Shown here piece by piece: positions 1 through 11,596 of a stretch of 64,000 nucleotides of DNA. Each line of letters opens with the position of its first letter. The stretch's first letter is position 1. The DNA comes from Asterella californica (taxonomy: Eukaryota; Streptophyta; Marchantiopsida; Marchantiales; Aytoniaceae): assembly GCA_036924285.1 (NCBI GenBank), contig JAYKYS010000010.1, positions 8,990,001 to 9,054,000 of the forward strand, written 5' to 3'. The notes beneath the pieces were generated by a model, which was not told the DNA's origin, ran no database searches, and was given only the letters and a program-made list of their open reading frames with translations. The translations under genes and the position numbers were made by a program.

Positions 1-3000
1 GTGTCCTTGAATCTCAACCCAGACCCAAAACTATCGAAGCATAGCTCAAAGCAAGAGAAACATCCCTTTGCTAACAAAAAGAGCTGCATCAGAATCACAA
101 GATTCAAACTCAAGTCCAAACGACATCCATGTACAAGCTCTTAGCTAAAGCTAGCTCCACAAGCTGTACATAACCAACTAGAACTCTAATGAACTCAAAA
201 AGCTGAAAACCTTAGCGAAGGGACCAAAAAGGTCTATCTGAGAACTTTCTCCTTCATAGATGGAGACGAAAGCACATTCATCGAGACTATCTAACGCTTT
301 CATTTTCTCCAAGCTGAAGAAGAACGTGCTTTGGTTTGTTATTTTTTATGTAACTTCAACTCCCAAATAACCTGAGGTCAATGTAAATGTTAGATTGAAA
401 TTCGTGTTGTAAACACATCTTCGTGTCATCCATAGATCTCATGGATATCTATGAGTTGGAGACAGCTGGAAACTTAATACGCACATGCAAGCAAGAACAT
501 CCAGAAAATTCAGACAATATCAATAATTTGGTGTATATCGCTCGAGTTCTTCTGATCTTTTCAAACATTATTGAAAAGAAGGTTTGGGTCGAAAGAGACA
601 CGACAACGGATGGTACATATTTGATTTATCTCGCGGAGGTTGTACGTCTCAACATCAACGCCAACTTTGATTAATAAATATCTCAGTACATTCTCATGGT
701 TGGACACTCACATGATCTTGTCGACCAAATGTTTAGTAGATTCTCGTGAGCTCTGTCTCGTCAAAATGCTTTCATAATATCATAATTATGTTCCATCATT
801 GAAGGAAGTTATGATCTGAAGTCGATAGTCACTATATTGATAGAGACTTGAGACTTCAAGAAGTACAATGAAGACGAGCTCAAATCATATCATCTGTTAC
901 GTGATATTACATTTAGTCAACAATACAAGTTTGAACTCGTGTCTGGTGCAAACAGTTTTTCACATATCAAGATTCTCTTCCGGTTGAAGGAGTGAAGCAA
1001 CTCATATTTTTCCCACAAGTCCATGCTGGTTCCATTGAAATCATATTCTAAAATCAAACACAAGAACAAAACACGGATAGGAGATTTGCTTGACACATAA
1101 AGTTGATCCACTTTGACAATCAAGAAAGATATTGTGACTTTGTGGACAATGGAAAAGAATGGTGGAACCACTGGTTCTTTTGACAAGAGAGTATTGTTGA
1201 AAATATATCGAGAGGAAAACAAAAACCTCTATTGAAGATGTAGACTTGGCTGGTATCGTCTGAACATGACGAGTCCGAACGTCATATTCCACAGGCATCT
1301 AATTGTAAGCAACGAACTAGGCAATTGAGTCTTTGGTGATCATCTACAATATACATAGACACAAGACGATTATGACCCGGTACTGAAGCACATGACTGAC
1401 AACAAAGAGTATGTGACCTCAACAAAATTAAAGAAAAATTATTGCTTGCAATGTTGGCTCCAAACTTGGAATCATTGTGGATCTGCCAAGTGTTGAAGAT
1501 CAAATCTCATAACGCGAAAGATGAAACAGCGACAGTGGAAGTTCAGTGGTTCACGACTTTGTCTTCAGATCCATACATTGGCAATATACTACCATGAGAA
1601 GCATAGAGCGAGTGGTAGAGCAAGACCTACACTCTTCAAACAAGACTTGGATTTTTCAAATGTTACAATTCTCTCATATAATTTTCTTGTTACAAACAAT
1701 GAATTCTCTTTGGCAAGATTCCACTCGCTCATACATCAGACTGGTCATACATTAGGGTGATAAATATTGTTTGTTGAATACTGGCGATTCCAACAGGTGA
1801 GTTTCAACCATAAGAACTATTAACAAAATGCAAACAAAAATGTAAATTGTGGAAGTAATCTGAAACAATCAACTTATCTCTATTTTGTCGATCACGTGGA
1901 GAGAGAGGTTTTCCAAGCCTCGGTTCGAACCAACCTCTTTAAACCCACCACAAGGTAACCTTCTCTATATCATCTAATCGCTGTTACGGAACCTCCACGA
2001 GTTGCTCCACCATGCCACCCCAGTAAACATGAGAATTAATGGTGGAGAGACGTACATATTGTCTTCAAAGCGTACATAATGATCCTCTATAGCGACACCG
2101 GAGATACCTCGTGTATATCCACATAGTGACACTCAGCTTGTGGATGTCTTTTGATACCACTTATAAGTTTGATCCGTTATATCTTCTTGTCAATGGACAG
2201 TAAGCATCCGTTCCTTTTAATAATTTGGCTTTTGCGATTCCAATAGCAGCATGAGCTGAAGAACCATTAAGGGGTGTAAGATCGTCTCGCCAGTTCCAGA
2301 TTTACACTTTCCAAAGACAAGGTCGATCCACGAGCTCTGAGTGTCCTTTGCTCCCAAGTGCTTGTTCAGTTGTTGCAAAGTAAATCGTCCTTACAGGCAG
2401 AAAACCTGACCTGCAGGCAGAAACTCTAGATTTTGTCTCAATGAGGCCCAGAAAAGTCTGCGGAGAGGGGAACAGAAAGCGTGCTATTGACAGTTTATCG
2501 ATCGAATTAGGATCCGGAAGAATATCAGACGACCGGAATTATGGGAGCTGCTTCCATCTCCACTCACGGTGATGAAGGATCATGCACCAACTTACAGAAT
2601 AGAGGGATCACACTTGACATTCAGAATCTGACCAATAAATGTTTGTACGAGTACTCCGCGCTTGCACCTCGAATTAGCCATACAGAACTTGCTTTGGAAT
2701 AATGTCTTCGGATTACTTGCCCGACCATTTCTTCTGGCAATGCTCAGTCTGCGTTAGGAGCTGACGGGAAGGCACACTTGTCCAGGGCTCTCCATCGACT
2801 TCCTGCGAAAATGGATAAGCGCTTCATCTGAAACAGAACTGAAAGGTGTTGATGCTGTAAGTCCCGCACACCCACAAGTCTCACGAGAGAATACAGTACT
2901 GCCCAGGTGAAGCACGAAGGAACAGAACGCCTAACGATTCCCACATTCATGCAGTGCCACCTGCGACAAAACGATATACAATTATGTATCATGTGACTCG

Positions 3001-3684
3001 AGCTCTGGTCAAGAGTTTAAATCCATCACTTTCGATCCATGTACACGCAGCAGAGTCCATGAGAGAGCTGAGCCGCAGGTTGCTAGTAAGAAAACCACTT
3101 CATTTTCCTCTTCTCTGGTGGTGTTCGACTACCATTTCTCACCTGTCTACTACATAACTGTGTCGCACATACGATGCTGGTTATGCCCAATACAGCATGT
3201 GTTTAAGGTCGTCAGCTCCAGTCGAACTACAGTAGCAGATAAAACGGCAGAGTTATGCTTTTTAGTACTGATTTGGTGTAGGGCCGCGCGAACGCGAGCC
3301 CTCCGCTATCACAAATTATGACGTGAATTTTCCCGCTTGGGGAAATGCTACAACCCGCCACACCGGAGTGCAATGGAGTAGCTCGTCATAGGTCATCGCC
3401 CTTCCGGATAAGCGATAGGCCCCGCCCAGGTAAGTATGCTGCTTCCTCTTCGCACATAGTTAATGTACCTCGATTAAATCCATTCCGGAAGCAGTGCTTA
3501 CAGTTCTATTTGACCCACAGTAGAGCCTGTAAAACCTTTCCTGTTCAAAACAGAGGGCAACTCTGCTCTACCAAATAGATGTCAAACAACTCCACGATGA
3601 AAAGCTTGACCTGTACAACTGCCTCCTTCCTTTTCCCATTGTGCGGCTTGATGGGTCTTTCCATCTGTTGGCTATTCAATGCGT
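1..3684. other. Region with no recognisable gene
   Basis: Apart from one short open frame at 423-674, I see no domain, RNA gene or repeat that I can name. Frames are short and interrupted on both strands. The right edge is set by the point near 3685 where similarity between the two GypA LTRs stops. The stretch may be old decayed transposon DNA or intergenic sequence. Confidence 0.4.
423..674 (+). CDS. Hypothetical 83-residue open frame
   Basis: This is an uninterrupted frame of 83 codons from ATG to TAA. It lies in AT-rich DNA and encodes a mildly acidic, leucine-rich peptide with no signal peptide, membrane segment or motif I recognise. No neighbouring exon with plausible splice sites is evident. 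It could be a fragment of a decayed gene or chance. I assign no function. Confidence 0.12.
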   Translation: MSSIDLMDIYELETAGNLIRTCKQEHPENSDNINNLVYIARVLLIFSNIIEKKVWVERDTTTDGTYLIYLAEVVRLNINANFD

Positions 3685-6010
3685 CGCTTTTTACACCAGG
3701 AACAACACCATATCCTATTACTAACTCCCTAGCTATCTCGCTAACCGAGAACTCAATAGTGGCTCTAACCTCTCGGAGTTCTCTAACTACTCGTTGTCCT
3801 AACCTAGCTACTCGGTTCTCCGTCGAAGAACCCTCTACATCTATCTATGCTAACTCCTGTCTAATCTTCTGAAGAATCTTCAGCTCCGAAGTATCCAAAT
3901 CTGTGGCGAAGTAGTTCTTCAGCGTTGGCTCGACTCTACTCCGAAGTTGTGCTGTCTGTTCCTCGGTCTTCACACATCATCGCTTTAGATCTTCAATGTC
4001 CTTCGTCATCTCCGCGACAATGTCCTGGTTCCTGCTCCGCTGGAGTCGCATCTCATCCAACTTCTTCTTCGCAAGTGAAAGAACCTTCTCGTGCTCCTTC
4101 CCTTGTTCCGTCTTCTGACAAAGTACTTCCTCACGCTCTGAAGTCAAGTTCTTCACTTCTTCGATCTTCACTGCTACTTCCTTCTTCGCCTCGAGAACTA
4201 CTGCGCGTAAGTTCTCTTTCTCTTGTAGCCAGTTTCTTCGGTCGAAGTGCATCGTCTTAACTAACTCAGCCAAGTTCAGCTTCCTCCCCACGACTTCCTC
4301 ATAAGACCCTCAATTACTCTCTAAGACGTAGAGCAACGTTACGACTACACTGTATGTACTTCGTCGAAGAATTGAGTTGTTCTACCGCTTTGACTGTCGA
4401 CAAAGAAGTAGTGGCTTTCGGTGTATCTTCTTTCTTCTTCTCCTCCTGAGGAATACCCTCTTCTTTGGTGTCGACCTCGGCTTCTTCGTCTTCGACGCAT
4501 ACTGTCCTTGTCATCTTCATCTTCTTTCGGGACTTCTGCACTGACCTCGGGGTTTCCTCTAAGACCTTCTTCCTCCCGCTGTGTCTTTCTGGCGGAGGTA
4601 CTTTGGTGACATCTGCATCCTTGTCCAAGTTCATTATCTCAGGTACCTTCTCCTTTGGGGGTTCTACTGCGACCACGGTCTGACTTGTAGCTGCTGCATC
4701 CTCAGCGGTAACTTTGTCAAAGAACCTCTCCAATTGTACATCTCTAACTAGAGTCGGCTCAACTTCAAACTCGTCGTCTTCGGCTGTTACGTCGAAACCT
4801 AACCTCTTCTGATCTTCGTCCAATAGTAGTCTCATACTCATGTAGAAGACTGAGACAAACGCTCCAATGTAGACCATGTCTTCTTCCGCCCAGAGCTTCT
4901 GTACATGCAAGTGGATAATCCTCGCCCAATGTGCTCTTTTCCTGACGAAGAGCTCCTTGATGAAGTTAATTTGCCAATTGGACATGTACGTCGTCCTTCT
5001 TGACCGGAAGACGCCATGATCGCATCTGGAACCTCCCTCTTCTTCGGATTACGGAAGTCGCTTGTCTTGTACCCGTTCCTCCCTTGAGGTACTTCCTTGA
5101 ATAACTTGGAGAAGTTCTTCACAGCTTCGGCCCATGTCGCTGAAGAAGTACTGTTGAATAGAAGATCATCCTCCTTGCCTGCATCGTTTATCCCCAAAAC
5201 GTGAGACCAGTGCGTCTCGGTCCAATTACATGGTCTCTCATACGATTCGTCTACCGGATGCTGTCTGCACACCTCCAGTTTGTGCACCAGCTTCGAGGAA
5301 ACCATTCCCCACCAACGAAGTAGGAGGAACGACAAGCCCATCTCCTCCAACTCTTTCTCATAGCGGTGAAGACCCGCTCGGTTGACATCTAGTGCTCGGA
5401 GCGTCGACGGCTTGGATGTCTGCATTCCTCGCATGAATCGAAGTCCTAGGTTACCAATCTGAAAAGCTACGATGAGGTACGAAGAAAGGAGTTTTTCATC
5501 ACTAGCTCACTTCTTCGCCACTAGCTCACTTCGACGAAGTCGAGTTTCTTCGAGATAAGAGAATAAGATGCGCTCCGCCCCTTCAAATAGCGTTTGACAA
5601 TAAGACAAATGAGACAAATTCTTCTACTTATATCTCGTGATGGCTCCTCTACACGTGCCGAAGTTAGGGTTTGTTCAGCTTTGACTGAGGTTCTTCAGCG
5701 CTCGCAATACGGCGAAGTCGTTTTTCCCCATCTTCGTCAAATCTTCAACATGCTGTAACTTCGTCGTCCAGCGTCCATTTGTCTCACACAACATATCGTT
5801 AGAAAGCTCTTCGCCCAAGGAATTCAACTATGAAAAAGTCATCTCCCAAGTGTCTCCATAAATTCGATAGATTCCTCCAGAACAGAGGTTCTTCACTAAA
5901 CTTCTAATTAACACTATTCTACTCATATCTTTTATATTCTACCACCTATTCTTCTTATTTACTTTACAACTAATCAATTAATTAACAAAAAAAAATTTCA
6001 AGACTTCACA
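3685..6010 (-). repeat. GypA 3' LTR (outer end missing)
   Basis: On the minus strand it begins TGTGAAG directly after a polypurine tract (6023-6011). It matches the 5' LTR copy over 3685-5660 against about 12430-14060, with the same LTR-borne ORF inside. The first 350 bases (6010-5660) have no partner because the 5' LTR copy is truncated there. Similarity ends at 3685, so the 'CA' end is lost. Confidence 0.7.
3977..5500 (-). pseudogene. LTR-borne ORF, GypA 3' LTR copy
   Basis: Three overlapping minus-strand frames (about 5500-4838, 4985-4314, 4291-3977) together encode one protein with small frame breaks. The first part is an N-terminal globular domain with 'LEEMGLSFLLLRWWGMV' and 'QGRNGYKTSDFRNPKKRE'. 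Then come 'NWQINFIKELF', 'IIHLHVQKLW' and 'FYMSMRLLLDEDQKRLGF', an acidic Glu/Lys/Thr/Pro-rich linker, and a C-terminal coiled coil rich in Lys, Glu and Leu heptads. It is not gag or pol and lies wholly between the LTR start (6010) and the LTR's broken end. The same protein occurs in the other GypA LTR and, diverged, in GypB LTRs. Its function is unknown. It resembles in position no standard env-like ORF, because those lie outside the LTR. Confidence 0.7.
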
Positions 6011-6445
6011 TACTCCCCCTCTCAATTGGGAAGCGATCTCACGAACACTCAAGAGTAGTATCTCTTGATCTCCATCCATGACTCGGGTGGCTAACAATGT
6101 TTCATCGAGTTCTTCCAACTGAACCGAACCATTACTATAACGACGCGTTACTTTATAAGGGCCCATCCAACGTAAGTGTAACTTCCCTGGAAATTTGGTG
6201 TACCTATTGTCATACATCAGCACCAAATCGTCATCTTTGATATCCACTTTACGGATCTTCTTATCGTGCTTTTCTTTCCGCTTCATTTGAATGATCTCCG
6301 TTAGTCGTTTAGACTCTTCACGGTCTTCCTCAAGTGTCATCAGATTCTTGAGTCGTAACAGTTGGCTGTCCTCCACTGACAATCTATCTTCAGACAAAAT
6401 TCTGTAAGTAGATACATTAAATTCAACTCGCATGATCGGTGTCAT
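5978..6445 (-). pseudogene. GypA integrase C-terminal region (GPY/F)
   Basis: This 155-codon frame continues the integrase after a break near 6450-6505. It contains a charged helix ('KRKEKHDKKIRKVDIKDDD') followed by 'LHLRWMGPYKV', which is the GPY/F motif of gypsy integrases. It ends in Lys/Phe-rich residues encoded by the A-rich start of the 3' LTR. No chromodomain follows. Its stop codon (5980-5978) lies about 30 bases inside the LTR. Confidence 0.75.
6011..6023 (-). other. GypA polypurine tract
   Basis: The minus-strand sequence GAGAGGGGGAGTA lies immediately before the TG that opens the 3' LTR. This is the usual position for the plus-strand primer of an LTR retrotransposon. Confidence 0.6.
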
Positions 6446-6505
6446 GCCATATGTTAGGAAAAAGGGTGTCCGACGGGTCGTTATCTTCTATGCTTTCCGA
6501 AACAC

Positions 6506-7264
6506 TCACAAGACAGCCGGTAACTTTGTATCCTTATCATATGCATGATTCACTGTCACCTTGTTCAGAATCTTGCACAACACTCCATTAGACTTCTCCG
6601 TTAATCCATTAGCTTTTGGATTATACGGTGTTGTCTTCCGGTGTTTTATACCAAAATAGTATGTCAGTTCTTCTATCATCTTATTCAAGAAATGTGTACC
6701 TCGGTCACTCATCAACTCCAATGGGCATCCATACCGAGTAATGATTTGTGTGTACAGAAACTCAACCACAGTGGCTGCGTCATCTTTCTTGATAGCTGTT
6801 GCTTCAACCATCTTCGTTGCATAATCAGTAGCTATCAGAATGTACCTTCTTCTAGTGCGGCGTGTTGCAGGTTGTATAGGTCCTACAAAATCAGTGCCCC
6901 ACTTATTGAATGGTGCTAATGAGAGTATCGGGTGTAACGGCCATTGAGTGATTGACGTAAGCTTACCCACTCGTTGGCAATTATCACACTTCTTGATGAT
7001 CTCATGAATATCTTTGTACATCGTTGGCCACCAATATCCAGCTGAGAGGATCTTCTTCACAGTGTTCCTCAACGCATAGTGTCCATCTTCAGATTCCAAG
7101 TGTAGTGCACCTACCACTTGTGGTATTTCATGCACTTCCAGACATCTCCGAAGTTCTTCATCATGTCCTCTTTTGAACAGTATCTCGTTCTTCAACTCGT
7201 ATGGTCCCGCCTGATGTATGAAAACTGTTCGATGTTCAACATCCATTTCTTCTGGGCACTGCAA
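6506..7264 (-). pseudogene. GypA integrase (zinc-binding and DDE core)
   Basis: The 252-codon frame carries the HHCC zinc-binding module, with the His pair in 'LHLESEDGHYA' and the Cys pair in 'CDNCQ'. The DDE core follows: the first Asp in 'WGTDFVGPI', the second in 'MSDRGTHF', and the Glu in 'NGLTEKSNGVL'. All three acidic residues and both zinc pairs are present. The frame ends at about residue 252 before the GPY/F region, which lies in the next frame at 6445-5978. This enzyme would insert the cDNA into the genome. The frame break makes the copy unlikely to be active. Confidence 0.85.
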
Positions 7265-7286
7265 AGTCTATAAATATCTGTATAGA

Positions 7287-7859
7287 TCATAGTACTTCGT
7301 AACAGGTGCTACTGTTAGCATTCTCATGATGAATCTCTTGTCTGGTCTGAACTATGAAGGTAAACTCCTGAAGTAACAACATCCATCTTGCTATCCGTCC
7401 TGACAAGTCTAACTTCTGTACCAGGTGCTTCAACGCATAATGATCCACATGGAAAACAAACTCATAGCCAATGAGATAATGTCTAAACTTCTGTACTGAG
7501 TACATCATTCCTAACGCCTCACGTTCAATAGTGGTTTAGTTCTTTTCTGCTGCTGAAAGTTGTCTACTCGCATAGTAGATTGCGTGGTCTCTCTTCTCAT
7601 CATCTTTCAGACTGAGTACCACTCCAATAGCAAATGCAAAAGTGTCTACATACACTTGAAAAGGTCTCTCCCAATCTGGTGGTCGCATGACAGGTGCCTC
7701 TGTCAACTTCTTCTTCAGCGTTTCAAACGCCTCATGCTGCTTCTCGTGCCAATGGTACTTTGTTGTCTTCTTCAGCAGTTCTGTCAGTGGCGCAGCAAGT
7801 ATGACGTAGTCTTTGATGAACCTTCTGTAATATCCAACATGTCCTAGGAAGGCTCTCAA
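7287..7859 (-). pseudogene. GypA RT thumb and RNase H
   Basis: Two frames (7859-7536 and 7508-7287) carry the tail of the RT ('FLGHVGYYRRFIKDY') and RNase H. RNase H is recognised by 'VYVDTFAFAIGVVLS' (first Asp), 'YYASRQLSAAEKN' and 'FHVDHYALKHLV' (later Asp). A stop near 7536 splits the frame just before the expected catalytic Glu ('T*ERE'). The enzyme would degrade the RNA template after first-strand synthesis. The copy is broken. Confidence 0.8.
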
Positions 7860-8548
7860 CTCGCTGATGTCAGTAGGGGTTGCAGGGAGAGTATAACTCG
7901 AACTTTCTCTACATCTACTTCTATGCCTCGGCCTGATACTCTATGTCCAAGAAGTATACCTTCAGTCATCACGAAAAAACACTTCTTAGGGTGTAATGCA
8001 AGTCTGGCTTCCCTACACTTCTGAAAAGTCTTGGCTAAACAGGCTGCATGTTCTTCACGTGTGCCAAAAACACAAAAATCATCTATAAAAATCTCTAAAA
8101 ATTTTCGCAAATAATCTTGAAAAATTGAGATCATCATCCTCTGAAAGGTAGCTGGTGTATTGCATAGTCCAAAAGGCATTTTGTGATAAGCATAAGTGCC
8201 CCAATCTGTAGTGAAGGTAGTCTTGTCTTTATCTTGCTCTCTAATGGACACTGGGTTGTACCCTGAAAATCCATCCAGAAAACTGTAACATTCCTTTCCA
8301 GATACATGATCCAAAATAGTATCAATAAAAGGTAAAGGGTGATGATCTTTCTTCGTTGCTGCATTAAGCTTTCTGAAATCCTGACAGATTCTTATCTTTC
8401 CTGTTTGCTTCTTATGTATCACTACTATAGGTGCTACCCATTCGCTGCTTAATACAGGAAAGATGATACCTGCCTTCAAGTACTTATCTATCTCGTCCTT
8501 AACCATCAAAGAGTATTTTGGGTTGAGTCGGTACTGCCTCTGTCGCAC
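7856..8548 (-). pseudogene. GypA reverse transcriptase
   Basis: The 230-codon frame holds the gypsy RT blocks in order: 'KYLKAGIIFPVLSSEWVAP', 'RICQDFRKLNAATKKDHHPL', 'FLDGFSGYN' (first catalytic Asp), 'MPFGLCNTPATFQRMM', the catalytic 'FIDDF', and 'LHPKKCFF'. The YxDD-type box is intact as FIDDF. The frame ends in a shift near 7860 where the thumb continues in another frame. The block pattern matches plant Athila/Tat-type elements. Confidence 0.88.
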
Positions 8549-8720
8549 AGGTATTGATCCTTCAATGCTATCGATACAATGTTCTCCCCACTGTGCAGCA
8601 TCTCTTTCATGTCCTCCACAGTTCAGACCAAGACATATTGGTAATAGATCAGCATCTGACGATACACTTCCAACTCTTCTCCTTGTACTACAACAGAAAT
8701 CTTTAAGCTCTTTCCTTCGC

Positions 8721-9165
8721 TTATATTTCGCCCTTATGTGTTATCTTCTTCCAGGAAACTATCACAGCTTTAGCAGTTGGTTTCTGTGGATCTTTGAACT
8801 GTAAACGGTGCCAGTACCAATCCGTTAGTACTTTGGCACCATACAACCACGGCCTCCCAATCAAAATTTGGTAACCAGACTTAATCAAAGGGCGGAGTAT
8901 AACATAAGTAAGTATAAAAGAAATTCCGTCTATTAAGGTGGGAATGTTGCACAATAACCCTAGTGGTCGTCTTCTTGTCTGATCTGTCAGTCGCAACACT
9001 CGCTGAGTTTCTTCAAATTTACTGAACCCAACGCGTGCACCGTATCTTCTGTCATTATATTGACTCTTGACCCGGAGTCAATTGGCACTTTCTTAATTAC
9101 GCAGCCTGCAATCTCCACTTCCACCTCTGGAGATCCTAGGTCTTCTGCTTCAATATGAAACAAGG
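8721..9165 (-). pseudogene. GypA aspartic protease
   Basis: The catalytic motif 'PIDSGSRVNIMTEDTVHALG' lies near 9110-9045, in a frame that breaks before the 92-codon segment at 8999-8721. That segment reads 'MLRLTDQTRRRPLG' and then 'GYQILIGRPWLYGA', the ILG flap/core motif. The active-site Asp is kept here, unlike in the related GypB copy at 59572-59862. This enzyme would mature the Gag-Pol polyprotein. Confidence 0.75.
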
Positions 9166-9461
9166 AAGGTAACTTTCATCTTCTTACTTTAGTAAGTTTC
9201 TTCAATGCTTGAAGTAACCAAAAAATTTACAGGAAAAAAATTTTACAGGATTTAAAATTTCCTGTAAATTTTGTTATCTTCAATCAGTTGTTTGAAACTT
9301 ATGTTAGCGTTAAGCTTCGTCGGAAACTCTTCATTCTTCGGCGAAGTCTTGACTTCCTTTGCCGAAGTACGGGGTAGGTCTGGTACGGGTGAAGTTGATC
9401 GTTCTGGGGCTTCGGCCGAAGTTGTATCGGCTTCCTTCGCGAGTTACTATGAAGTTCCGGT

Positions 9462-10103
9462 TCATAGTAACTCCTTCAGGAGTTCGCGGACTTCATCCAT
9501 AATGTCAACTGGTAGTTTTGGTGAGTTTACCTTCTTTAGAATTTCTTCTTCTTCCTCGGTATCCTCCTCAACAGATGTCTTCTTCTGAGCTTTCTCTTTA
9601 GCCTTCTTCTGCTTCTTCAGTTCTTTCTTCGATAGAGTCTTGAGAGGAGCTTCCTCCGCCTTCCTCTTTGTTTTGAAGGAGCTTCTGGTGTCCACTTTGC
9701 AAACCCAAGTTTCTTTTGGTGGCCATCCTTCATCTCCAGCGGCTTTCCATTCTTCTAAGTCCACCTTGTGCAGTTGTGCTTCCGCAGGACGATCTGCCTT
9801 TGGATCAAAACGAACTCCTCGTTTCTCTGCCGGTCGGTTAGTACAATCTGCTGTGGCATACCCGGGTTGATGGCATTTTGCACATAGTGCTACGTACTCC
9901 AACTGTTCCTTCGGGTGAGAGCACTTGGATGACCAATGGTCTAAGCTGCCACAATTAAAACAATACCCATGGGGTGGTGGTTTGTTGGTTGGACTCATTA
10001 AATGTTTTTGAGACACATTTACAACCCTCTCTCTTGGTACAAACCTCTGAATCGGTATGGGTTGAATCGGAGTCATTGGTGATGGTTGGGGAATTCTTGG
10101 CAT
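9462..10103 (-). pseudogene. GypA Gag nucleocapsid region
   Basis: The 213-codon frame has a proline-rich start, then a classical CCHC zinc knuckle ('CFNCGSLDHWSSKC'). A second, 'CAKCHQPGYATADC', has Tyr in place of the zinc-binding His. A Lys/Glu-rich tail leads towards the protease. CCHC knuckles bind the packaged RNA. The GypB gag at 58281-59033 has the same layout with three knuckles. Confidence 0.82.
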
Positions 10104-10299
10104 TTATGGTAGTGTAAGTGGTGGTACGATTGTACTCCATATACATCATCAGGAGTTTCGACAAAAAATGAACTAAAATATGATTCAAACGCAGGTGCCC
10201 ACTCTACGTGCTGCGCCTGAAATGTTCGTGTGTTGATACATTATGTATTGGCATGTCCTTGCGTTCCACAAGTTGTACACCATAAGCTGGGTCGGGATG

Positions 10300-11187
10300 T
10301 AGAAGGTGACTTTCTCATGTCATGAGCTCTCTTCCTTCTTCTCCTTCTTTTCTTTCTTCTCTTTTATCCATCCACCTTTACTTCCGAGGGTGGATGTCTC
10401 AAATGCTTCTGCTGAAGCAACAACCTCCTCAATGATATCCATTTTCCCACGACGACACCAAATCTCCATCTCAATAGATATACCTGTAACTAGCCATTCC
10501 GTAGCTTGATCCAACGTAGTTTTTTAAGCTCTCTTTCTTTCCTCTAACCAGTCAGGTCAGCTTCTCCAACACTTGGCGATTGTACTCAATCCTCTCAGAA
10601 TCGCTCTAAGAACTTCGTCTTCAGCTTGTCTCAAGTATCAATGTCTCCTGGTACTCTGTTTGCATGGTTGTACCAGCTGCGCGTTCTTTTCCTGAGAAGA
10701 CTTGGGAAGATTTGCAGACAATTTGGCTCAACATTTTCTTTATTAGTGACTGATACAGATTCAAACAATTTAATGTAAGCATCTGCATCTTCATCGTCAT
10801 CTGAAGATCCTCCTCTGAACTTCGGGTACCCATGTTTTGTGATGGGTTGGTCTGCCATACTTCGAACAAATGGAGCTCTTGGAACTTGAGTTGCTATCTT
10901 GGTAGTTGCTGGAATCGGCGCTGATACTGCTGTAAGTAAGGAGCAGCGCTGTCCTTCTGAGCTACTGGAGTTAACGGAAGAAGTTCCCGTACCAATGCTT
11001 GAGGAATAAGTTCTTGCACCTGTAAAAGTTCCACTAAGGTAGTAACAGCTTCTACTGCCTTAGTTGCAGTTTCTTCGTTCGAAGAAATAAACTGATCTTG
11101 ATCTGCAGAAGTACCTCTTATCTCCGAGTTAGAAGTAAACAACTGCGGATATATAACACTATTGACTTCGGGAAAAGGTTTCCACAC
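10300..11187 (-). pseudogene. GypA Gag N-terminal and capsid region
   Basis: Short frames at 11187-10894, 10858-10631 and 10514-10320 together resemble the GypB gag at 57528-58277. Shared features are 'PKFRGGSSDDDEDADAYIKLF', then 'SWYNHANRVPGDIDTW', and 'ATEWLVTGISIEMEIWCRRG' followed by a Lys/Glu-rich stretch. This is the retrotransposon gag capsid fold by pattern. At least two frameshifts or stops separate the pieces. Bases 11188-11555 hold weak gag-leader sequence only. Confidence 0.65.
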
Positions 11188-11557
11188 TACTTTACTTTCT
11201 TCATGTTCAGTCTCGGCACTTAGTCGAGTGGTAACTTCTTCAAAGTCAAGTTCTCTTTGAGCAGATTCGAGAGGAGTTGGAGGTAGTGACTTTGATGTCC
11301 GGGGTGAACTTGATTCACCAAAGTTTGGTTCCTTCCTCTTCCATTCCTTTGAGTTAGGTGTTCTCGAACCTCGTTCTCTCTTCTTATGCTCTTCTTTTAA
11401 CCGACGAGCTTCTTAAAATCTGTTCTCGATATTCTGCTCGTCTTTCACGCCTCCTATCTCTCTCAGATTGCACGTCTCCAGGAGGATCAAGCTTGCCCGT
11501 CGACATACATGTCTCTAGACTTTTGTTCACTGATCTTGGATAATTTCAGCATTCGCA

Positions 11558-11575
11558 TCTCCGACAGCGGCGCCA
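11558..11575 (-). other. GypA primer binding site (tRNA-Asp-like)
   Basis: The minus strand reads TGGCGCCGCTGTCGGAGA. Plant tRNA-Asp ends so that its complement is TGGCGCCGTTGCCGGGGA, which gives three mismatches in 18. It lies about 21 bases inside the 5' LTR end at 11597, after a short spacer starting TATAGA that resembles the GypB spacer (TATAGT). Confidence 0.75.
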
Positions 11576-11596
11576 AAATTTATTCAGTCTTCTATA

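Noticed and set aside
2140..2175. Possible copia primer site (TGGTATCA on the minus strand)
   Set aside because: Only eight bases fit the initiator-tRNA complement, and neither an LTR end nor copia gag or pol is visible nearby.
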